Source: Patescibacteria group bacterium
GTDB lineage: Bacteria; Patescibacteriota; Minisyncoccia; Phycocordibacterales; XYD1-FULL-46-19
Assembly: GCA_030917625.1 (NCBI GenBank)
Contig: JAUPUJ010000016.1
Span: 1-11,731, forward strand
Length of the DNA: 11,731 nucleotides
Direction of reading: 5' to 3'
The position numbers and the translations under genes were made by a program. The notes below the pieces were generated by a model. That model had not been told where the DNA came from and made no database searches. It worked only from the letters and a program-made list of their open reading frames with translations. Positions 8,318 through 11,731 of this stretch are shown piece by piece. Positions within the stretch are counted from its first letter, which is position 1. Every line of letters starts with the position of its first letter.

Positions 8318-8629
8318 ATGAACAATACTGAACGAAAGATTTTAGCGGTGCTGATGGTGGTCATTCTGCTGATTTTAGCTTGGATATGGTTTGGATCTTT
8401 TGGTAATCCACAAACTAGGGTCACCGATGATATAGAAGATCAACTAGCTGAATATCAAAAAGTGGTAGATAAGTGCTCTAAAAAATTAGATGCTAAAACT
8501 AAAACTCTGTGCGATAAGGAATTATTGGAAGTTAGTAAAAATTTGTCTATTTTAGAATCAGAACTTAAAAATTTAACTAGCGAGCCGGTTGGTAATAATG
8601 TGTCTACTTCAACTACAATGGGTGAATAA
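8318..8629 (+). CDS. Small membrane-anchored coiled-coil protein of unknown function
   Basis: A 103-residue protein that I do not recognise. It begins with a short positively charged segment (MNNTERK), then one strongly hydrophobic helix at about 8-29, probably a membrane anchor or uncleaved signal. Next comes a charged helical stretch (about 36-88) rich in Glu, Lys and Leu with coiled-coil character and two cysteines (Cys53, Cys65). It ends in a Ser/Thr-rich tail. The likely topology is a single-pass protein with the helix outside the cytoplasm, where the two cysteines could form a disulfide; this is inference. It lies 54 bases after ddl, and its codon use matches the AT-rich neighbours. No Shine-Dalgarno is visible. 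Composition and reading-frame length support a real gene. Confidence 0.75.
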   Translation: MNNTERKILAVLMVVILLILAWIWFGSFGNPQTRVTDDIEDQLAEYQKVVDKCSKKLDAKTKTLCDKELLEVSKNLSILESELKNLTSEPVGNNVSTSTTMGE

Positions 8630-8662
8630 AGTTAAATTGCTTTTTCATTGAATTTTGGTTAA

Positions 8663-8668
8663 TATAAT
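8663..8668 (+). promoter_or_regulatory. -10 box of the tRNA-Ala promoter
   Basis: TATAAT lies 27 bases before the mature tRNA 5' end, so the precursor would carry a leader of about 20 bases. Only weak -35 candidates (a T-rich stretch at 8641-8646) are present. Confidence 0.45.
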
Positions 8669-8695
8669 TGTCGATCAGTCTATATGGCTGACATT

Positions 8696-8768
8696 GGGCC
8701 CGTAGCTGAGTTGGTAGAGCGCCCGCTTTGCAAGCGGGAGGTCGGGAGTTCGAATCTCCCCGGGTCCA
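8696..8768 (+). tRNA. tRNA-Ala (anticodon TGC)
   Basis: A 73-base cloverleaf. The acceptor stem is GGGCCCG (8696-8702) with CGGGTCC (8761-8767), including a G3-U70 wobble pair, the known alanine identity element. The anticodon stem is CCCGC/GCGGG with TGC at 8729-8731. The T arm is GGGAG, TTCGAAT, CTCCC, and the discriminator base is A8768. The D arm has three standard pairs and a G-G fourth position. CCA is not encoded (the sequence continues CACG), so a CCA-adding enzyme is needed. A strong promoter for the next gene begins within five bases of the tRNA end. Confidence 0.97.
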
Positions 8769-8795
8769 CACGTTGACATATGTTTACATACGTGT
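8768..8795 (+). promoter_or_regulatory. Inverted repeat overlapping the promoter of the 8863 gene (possible operator)
   Basis: ACACGT (8768-8773) and ACGTGT (8790-8795) are perfect inverted 6-mers separated by 16 bases. They enclose the -35 box and most of the spacer and end next to the -10 box, as expected for an operator. The left arm begins at the tRNA discriminator base. No regulator is recognised in the window. Confidence 0.35.
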
Positions 8796-8801
8796 TAGAT
8801 A
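8773..8801 (+). promoter_or_regulatory. Strong promoter of the 8863 gene
   Basis: A perfect -35 TTGACA (8773-8778) is followed by a 17-base spacer and a TAGATA -10 (8796-8801) preceded by TGT, an extended -10 arrangement. Transcription would start near 8808 and give a leader of about 55 bases. This is the best -35 match seen in the window. Confidence 0.6.
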
Positions 8802-8811
8802 TATCACTGGA

Positions 8812-8830
8812 GTGGGTCGATGGGACTCAC
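8812..8830 (+). promoter_or_regulatory. 5' UTR hairpin of the 8863 mRNA
   Basis: GTGGGTC (8812-8818) pairs with GACTCAC (8824-8830), seven pairs with one G-U and a five-base loop. It lies at the predicted 5' end of the mRNA and leaves the Shine-Dalgarno free. Such 5' hairpins often protect mRNAs from decay; that role here is inference. Confidence 0.4.
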
Positions 8831-8844
8831 AAAACAAGAACTTT

Positions 8845-8852
8845 AGAAGGAG
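8845..8852 (+). promoter_or_regulatory. Strong Shine-Dalgarno of the 8863 gene
   Basis: AGAAGGAG lies 10 bases before ATG 8863. It decides the start against the longer in-frame reading from 8728, which would begin inside the tRNA. Most other genes in the window lack any such site. Confidence 0.8.
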
Positions 8853-8862
8853 AAATTACACC

Positions 8863-9396
8863 ATGTCCGAAGGTACGTTTTTGGGTAATTTGCGCGAAAA
8901 GATGGATGGGATCGATGAGCCACAGCTTGTGGCCCCTTCGACCCCGCTGGCCGAAGGGGAGGAGGTTGTTGGTGTTGTCCAAGATCTGGACACCAAGAGA
9001 TTGTACACTATCCTTCAGGTTTACCATGAGCGCCAGCGGGAGTTGATCAAGGTCTGTCTCCACGAAAAAGTCGATGCCATGATGAGCAGTCTGTCGAACG
9101 GTCGTGATCATAGCGGCGTCGATCATGACTCGTCCACCTGCTCGGCTTGTCAGAGCGTTCTCGAGATTAACCGGATCAAGGAAGATTTCGCTCTGTTGGA
9201 ACCTCTGTTCTGGGCCGACGTCAAGTCTCAGATCAATGAGTACAAGAAGGGCGATTCCTACACCATCGAACTTCGTAGCGGGTGGGAGATTGTGGCCACG
9301 AAGCCCGAGAGTGAGGTTTCCGCGCTTTTTCAAATGCTGACGGAAATCTTCTCTGAGGGTCGCCTCCATGTAGGCGGCGTGGGCGCTGAACGCTAA
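8863..9396 (+). CDS. Uncharacterised 177-residue protein, GC-rich and probably highly expressed
   Basis: I do not recognise this family. The protein is soluble-looking, acidic and mostly helical, with no membrane segment or signal peptide. A low-complexity N-terminal stretch (about 15-35) is followed by a helical region and a possible metal site: His83, His88 and the pair C93-x2-C96, with Cys65 and His66 earlier. A second helical half (about 98-130) leads to a strand-rich segment (SYTIELRSGWEIV). Sampled lines are about 53-58% GC, and codons favour C/G endings (ATC, AAG, CTG, GAG), unlike the AT-rich neighbours. It has a strong promoter, a 5' hairpin, a Shine-Dalgarno, a 3' hairpin and a terminator, so it is a single-gene unit. 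Either very high expression or transfer could explain the composition. An antisense frame of 191 codons is open but looks like a shadow. Confidence 0.85.
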   Translation: MSEGTFLGNLREKMDGIDEPQLVAPSTPLAEGEEVVGVVQDLDTKRLYTILQVYHERQRELIKVCLHEKVDAMMSSLSNGRDHSGVDHDSSTCSACQSVLEINRIKEDFALLEPLFWADVKSQINEYKKGDSYTIELRSGWEIVATKPESEVSALFQMLTEIFSEGRLHVGGVGAER

Positions 9397-9413
9397 AGTC
9401 ACTACTGGTGACT
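9397..9413 (+). other. Hairpin directly after the stop codon of the 8863 gene
   Basis: AGTCAC (9397-9402) and GTGACT (9408-9413) pair perfectly around a five-base loop, starting on the base after the TAA. It is followed at once by the terminator hairpin. It may shield the mRNA 3' end; it has no T run of its own. Confidence 0.45.
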
Positions 9414-9418
9414 CATGG

Positions 9419-9448
9419 GCGCTCGACCGAAAGGTTGGGCGCTTTTTT
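9419..9448 (+). terminator. Rho-independent terminator of the 8863 gene
   Basis: GCGCTCGACC (9419-9428) pairs with GGTTGGGCGC (9433-9442) over ten pairs, two of them G-U, closed by a GAAA tetraloop and followed by six T (9443-9448). It is a textbook intrinsic terminator on the plus strand. Confidence 0.93.
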
Positions 9449-9596
9449 ATTTCAAAACCTCCCTCAACTCTCTAATATTTTTAACAATCTGGTTCCAACT
9501 TTCGCCACCTAAGTCCACCACAGTAGAAAGATCACCCCCAAGGTGGTCTTTTATGTTGAATAAATATAAAATTTGTTGTATTAATAACTTAAACAA
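9447..9596 (-). CDS. Possible small convergent gene or gene remnant (49 residues)
   Basis: On the minus strand an open frame ends in TAA at 9449-9447, just past the plus-strand terminator. Its product looks protein-like: a hydrophobic N-terminal part (LLIQQILYLF), then HLGGDLSTVVDLGGESW and an amphipathic helical C-terminus (IVKNIRELREVLK). Codons are AT-rich as in the host. There is no ATG; the most plausible start is TTG at 9596 with AAGGA four bases upstream, a poor arrangement, and a stop closes the frame at about 9611. The putative promoter of the next plus-strand gene overlaps its 5' part. It could be a decayed gene or chance. I do not recognise it. Confidence 0.25.
   Translation of the reverse strand: MFKLLIQQILYLFNIKDHLGGDLSTVVDLGGESWNQIVKNIRELREVLK
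9529..9552 (+). other. Hairpin with short T run, possible second terminator
   Basis: AGATCACC (9529-9536) pairs with GGTGGTCT (9542-9549), eight pairs with one G-U and a five-base loop, and the T stretch reaches 9552. It could be a weak backup terminator, or incidental structure inside the minus-strand frame. Confidence 0.35.
9556..9584 (+). promoter_or_regulatory. Putative promoter of the small cysteine-rich gene
   Basis: TTGAAT (9556-9561), a 17-base spacer and TATTAA (9579-9584) resemble a housekeeping promoter, giving a start near 9591 and a leader of about 38 bases. The surroundings are AT-rich, so chance matches are likely. Confidence 0.4.
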
Positions 9597-9628
9597 AAGT
9601 TCCTTAACTTAAATTTGGAGGATCGTAT

Positions 9629-9802
9629 ATGTGCGAAATTGTAATAGGAGAGTGTCGTTGCGGTTGTCATTCCACAGAAATGCCCATTGAACATATGATG
9701 CCATGCTGTTACCCTTGTGATGTGTGTGGTAGAAATATTTCGAGTGGTTACTACACTAGCCACATTGCAGGGTGTAAGCCGTTGCCAACTCCTGGTCCTT
9801 AA
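9629..9802 (+). CDS. Small cysteine-rich putative zinc-binding protein (57 residues)
   Basis: This short gene is supported by a strong Shine-Dalgarno, GGAGG at 9617-9621, seven bases before the ATG. The product has nine cysteines and three histidines in 57 residues. The first cluster is C9-x-C11-x-C13-H14, then C26-C27 after an HMMP segment. A second candidate finger is C30-x2-C33-x11-H45-x3-C49, a C2HC zinc-finger spacing. The tail is proline-rich (PLPTPGP). It probably binds one or two zinc ions; a DNA, RNA or protein target cannot be inferred. I do not recognise a named family. Base composition is intermediate between the AT-rich host genes and the 8863 gene. It lies 17 bases before the next small gene, so the two are probably co-transcribed. 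Confidence 0.75.
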   Translation: MCEIVIGECRCGCHSTEMPIEHMMPCCYPCDVCGRNISSGYYTSHIAGCKPLPTPGP

Positions 9803-9819
9803 CCTTAAAGGGTAAAAAA

Positions 9820-9960
9820 GTGAGAAAATTTTTCAAAATTATATGGGGTCGCCTGATGATTGTGCCCCCAAAATTGGTAACTAAGGCTCAACATGAGGAA
9901 GATCTGAAGAGATTGAATGAGAAAGGTGGATCCCTAGCTTCTCTCCGTGATCGTGGGTAA
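9820..9960 (+). CDS. Small basic protein of unknown function (46 residues)
   Basis: It starts with GTG at 9820, seven bases after AAAGGG (9807-9812), a fair Shine-Dalgarno. The product begins with a basic hydrophobic segment (RKFFKIIWGRLMIV, with GTG read as Met), then a PPK turn and a charged helix (about 21-36, AQHEEDLKRLNEK). It ends SLRDRG. The N-terminal segment is amphipathic and could touch a membrane or nucleic acid; this is inference. It directly follows the cysteine-rich gene, which suggests a two-gene unit. An internal ATG at residue 13 is an alternative start but lacks a good ribosome site. After the stop there is only a weak 4-bp hairpin (CAAG/CTTG at 9964-9977) before a T run, so termination may be incomplete and transcription could enter the small RNA region. 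Confidence 0.6.
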   Translation: MRKFFKIIWGRLMIVPPKLVTKAQHEEDLKRLNEKGGSLASLRDRG

Positions 9961-9974
9961 GACCAAGACTCGAC

Positions 9975-10006
9975 TTGACCACTTTTTTACTACCGTTTGT
10001 TAAAAT
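9975..10006 (+). promoter_or_regulatory. Putative promoter of the candidate small RNA
   Basis: An extended -10, TGTTAAAAT (9998-10006), is preceded by TTGACC (9975-9980), whose 20-base spacing is too long for a normal pair, so the extended -10 may act alone. It shares the 13-base string GTTTGTTAAAATT with the kinase gene promoter region. A start near 10013 falls just before the first RNA hairpin. Confidence 0.4.
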
Positions 10007-10012
10007 TTAGAG

Positions 10013-10125
10013 TGTAGTGGTAACACTATGGACACCAAAAGACGACAGACAGTCTTATGCACAACACTGGCACACCATAGCTCGCTGCAGCTCCCCCTAG
10101 ACTCGTTCTGGGTGGGGGCTTTTTT
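10013..10125 (+). ncRNA. Candidate small structured RNA of unknown family
   Basis: A stretch of about 113 bases, near 50% GC in AT-rich surroundings, lies between a promoter-like element and a strong terminator. Visible pairings: TAGTG/CACTA around a GTAA tetraloop (10015-10028); AAGAC/GTCTT around an eight-base loop (10039-10056); CTATGG (10026-10031) with CCATAG (10075-10080) closing the middle; and the terminator stem. The first and third pairings share bases 10026-10028, so they exclude each other in part. It does not match what I know of tmRNA, 6S RNA, SRP RNA, RNase P RNA or common riboswitches. The frame from ATG 10028 runs through the terminator and has no ribosome site, so coding is unlikely. 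The next gene has its own promoter, so this is more likely a free RNA than a leader. The 5' end is approximate. Confidence 0.5.
10091..10125 (+). terminator. Rho-independent terminator of the candidate small RNA
   Basis: CTCCCCCTAGA (10091-10101) folds onto TCTGGGTGGGG (10107-10117) around a CTCGT loop, about ten pairs with one C-T mismatch; CCCCC can also slide along the GGGGG run (10114-10118). Six T follow at 10120-10125. Confidence 0.85.
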
Positions 10126-10167
10126 ATAGGGTATTTTAGACTTATAAACAGATAAATTTCTAATTTA

Positions 10168-10196
10168 TTGTGTTACTTAGATGGCGCTAGTATAAT
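10168..10196 (+). promoter_or_regulatory. Promoter of the G8-domain protein gene
   Basis: TTGTGT (10168-10173), an exact 17-base spacer and a perfect TATAAT (10191-10196). Transcription would start near 10203, giving a leader of only about 14 bases without a Shine-Dalgarno before ATG 10217. Confidence 0.6.
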
Positions 10197-10216
10197 AAGT
10201 AGCAACTAAATGCATA

Positions 10217-11731
10217 ATGCTTAATTGGCTCAAACAAAACGCGATTGATAACTTAGTGATAGTTGGTTTTCTTTTAGCTATTACTGGTTTTTTTATTATC
10301 TCCTCGGATTCTGACAATGTTCAAGCTGCTAATTATACTCGACTAGATACTGATTGGACTGCAGGAACTTTAATTCCAAAATATTACGCGTCTTTTAAAT
10401 TGCCAATTATTTCTGGTACGGCTTTTGATGATGTTGGTTCTTGGTTGCCTGATATGGCTAAGGTGGCCAATATTAAAGTCAATCAAAGTGGTAAGTGGTC
10501 CGAAGTTTTAGGCGGAGCTGGTTTAAGTGAAGATGATATTGTTTTAATTCCAGAGGGCGTTGAAGTTACTTATGATGAAAACAGTAATCAGGCTTTTAAG
10601 GCAGTGGCTGTTAAAGGGTCCCTTATCTTCGATCCAACTAAAAATACCAAGATGACTGTAGGTACTATTCATGTCTATGTGACAGGAGAGCTAGACATTT
10701 CTCCGGCTAATAGAAATATAAAAAGTGAAGTAGTGTTTTCGGGAGATATAAATACTACAGAAGACCCCGAGCAATTTAATTTAGGTTTGGTGGCTAGTGG
10801 TGGTAAAATTCAAATCATTGGTACAGAACTAACTTCTTCTTTCACTGCTGTAGTTGAAGCGGATGATGGTTCTAACGCAATCATGGTAGAAAATCCGAGT
10901 GGTTGGCAAGTTGGTGATGAATTGTATTTAACTAGTTCTTTGAGTAATCAAAATATTACTGACCCAGATTATGAACATGTAGATCAAACCGAAAAAGTTT
11001 CTATAGTTAGTATTTTTAATGATCCACTTGTTCCAAGTGAGACGGTTATTACTTTAAATAAACCATTAGAGTTTAATCATACTGGTTATGTAACTAATGT
11101 CAGTAGAAATGTTGTTTTACGTTCAGATACTAATAATAATGATAGGGGACATATTTTGTTTTCAGGCCATACTTTAGCGACAGTTAGTAATGCTTCTTTA
11201 ATAGATTTAGGACGGACTACAATTGATGTGATAGACAACACAGAGTTTGGTATTACTGGCAATCCAACTACTATTGGAAGCAATCAAAATAACAGACATG
11301 CTCTTCAGGCTCGTTATGTCCAAAATGCATTTTTCTTTAAAGGTAATGCCATTATTAATCCTAATCGCTTTGGTATTTTAAATAATAAAGGTACGGGTAT
11401 CATCTCTGGTAACTCTGTGGTTGGGGCAACTGGAAGTGCGATTGCTACCGCAAGTGGTGTAGAGACTGGGTTGATTATAAATAACTTAGTGGTGGGCACC
11501 AAAGAAGCTGTGAGCGAAAGTGAAGTAGATAGTAGATTTACTGATTCCGAGGGTGAAGACATAGGAGCTGATGGTAGTGCTTTTTGGTTCCGAGGACCAC
11601 TACTTAAAGTAGAAAGTAATATTGCCACTGGTTATTTACCAGGTGGCTCTTATGTTTACAATACTGACCCAGATTTTATTACTGATAATGAAGTGCCAAA
11701 TATTGATGGGGTAGAAGATAGTTTAAAGGGT
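10217..11731 (+). CDS. Secreted G8-domain / beta-helix surface protein, 3' end outside window
   Basis: The first 505 codons of an exported protein; the frame is open to the last base of the window. Residues 1-37 form a signal peptide or anchor: Lys6, a hydrophobic core at 13-28 and a VQA-A site near 35-38. A G8 domain follows at about 90-200: GKW at 92-94, IVLIPEGVEVTYD, VKGSLIF and TGELDI. Then come segments matching the region after G8 in CEMIP/TMEM2-like proteins: SRNVVLRSD (296-304), RGH (310-312), DLGRT (330-334) and NRHALQARYV (359-368). Gly/Asn-rich strands then suggest a parallel beta-helix (GIISGNSVVG, GLIINNLVVG). The HFH found in many relatives after RYAL appears as QAR here. CEMIP/TMEM2 act on hyaluronan; the bacterial role is unknown, with carbohydrate binding or cell-surface attachment plausible. 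The ATG at 10210 is followed by a stop, so 10217 is the start. Confidence 0.88.
   Translation, partial: MLNWLKQNAIDNLVIVGFLLAITGFFIISSDSDNVQAANYTRLDTDWTAGTLIPKYYASFKLPIISGTAFDDVGSWLPDMAKVANIKVNQSGKWSEVLGGAGLSEDDIVLIPEGVEVTYDENSNQAFKAVAVKGSLIFDPTKNTKMTVGTIHVYVTGELDISPANRNIKSEVVFSGDINTTEDPEQFNLGLVASGGKIQIIGTELTSSFTAVVEADDGSNAIMVENPSGWQVGDELYLTSSLSNQNITDPDYEHVDQTEKVSIVSIFNDPLVPSETVITLNKPLEFNHTGYVTNVSRNVVLRSDTNNNDRGHILFSGHTLATVSNASLIDLGRTTIDVIDNTEFGITGNPTTIGSNQNNRHALQARYVQNAFFFKGNAIINPNRFGILNNKGTGIISGNSVVGATGSAIATASGVETGLIINNLVVGTKEAVSESEVDSRFTDSEGEDIGADGSAFWFRGPLLKVESNIATGYLPGGSYVYNTDPDFITDNEVPNIDGVEDSLKG

Noticed and set aside
8728..8862. Longer N-terminus for the 8863 gene starting inside the tRNA
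   Set aside because: The extension would translate the tRNA and the promoter. The strong Shine-Dalgarno sits correctly before ATG 8863.
8827..9402. 191-codon open frame antisense to the 8863 gene
   Set aside because: It lies almost wholly opposite a gene with a strong promoter, Shine-Dalgarno and terminator. GC-rich genes often leave the complementary frame open. No ribosome site or promoter is visible on the minus strand.
9415..9612. 65-codon plus-strand frame across the terminator
   Set aside because: It starts inside the terminator region of the 8863 gene, has no ribosome site, and its sequence is not protein-like.
10028..10129. 33-codon frame in the candidate small RNA
   Set aside because: It has no ribosome site, reads through the terminator hairpin and T run, and its codons show no coding pattern.
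8696..10130. Genomic island integrated at the tRNA-Ala 3' end
   Set aside because: Composition shifts after the tRNA, but I see no integrase gene and no repeat of the tRNA 3' end downstream in the window, so an attachment site cannot be supported.
11086..11628. Two minus-strand frames opposite the G8 gene
   Set aside because: Both are shadows of a continuous plus-strand frame with recognisable domains.
1..11731. CRISPR array, insertion sequence or tandem repeats
   Set aside because: No regularly spaced repeats, transposase-like protein or terminal inverted repeats were seen on either strand.

Overview
The window looks like chromosomal DNA from an AT-rich bacterium with a reduced genome, most likely a member of the Candidate Phyla Radiation (Patescibacteria, Parcubacteria-like). 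This is inferred from gene content, because no marker phylogeny is possible here. The pointers are a UvrA without its DNA-binding insertion domain, a UvrC without its C-terminal helix-hairpin-helix region, a MurF without its usual N-terminal substrate domain, SD-less starts on most genes, and a tRNA gene without encoded CCA. The standard bacterial code fits: Ddl ends in TGA and no gene needs TGA read as an amino acid.

Layout. Positions 13-5237 hold uvrA, uvrC and murF, all on the plus strand with very short gaps (15 and 8 bases). A multi-pass membrane sensor histidine kinase (5320-6849) follows, then a stand-alone receiver protein (6907-7293) and D-Ala-D-Ala ligase (7301-8263). A small membrane-anchored coiled-coil protein (8318-8629) and tRNA-Ala(TGC) (8696-8768) complete this part. 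MurF uses the dipeptide made by Ddl, so two consecutive steps of peptidoglycan precursor synthesis flank the kinase/receiver pair. UvrA and UvrC belong to nucleotide excision repair.

Positions 8769-10125 differ in character. A 177-residue protein of unknown function (8863-9396) is about 53-58% GC in sampled lines, against roughly 25-32% in neighbouring genes. It has a perfect TTGACA -35 box inside an inverted repeat, a 5' UTR hairpin, a strong Shine-Dalgarno sequence and a textbook terminator. Next come two small genes with clear Shine-Dalgarno sequences: a 57-residue cysteine-rich putative zinc protein and a 46-residue protein. After these lies a candidate small structured RNA of about 110 bases (about 10013-10125) with its own promoter-like sequence and terminator. 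It has no recognisable family and is the best candidate for something undescribed.

From 10217 to the window edge runs the first 505 codons of a secreted G8-domain protein with a following beta-helix-like region, of the type seen in CEMIP/TMEM2 and bacterial surface proteins. It has its own promoter and is cut by the end of the window.
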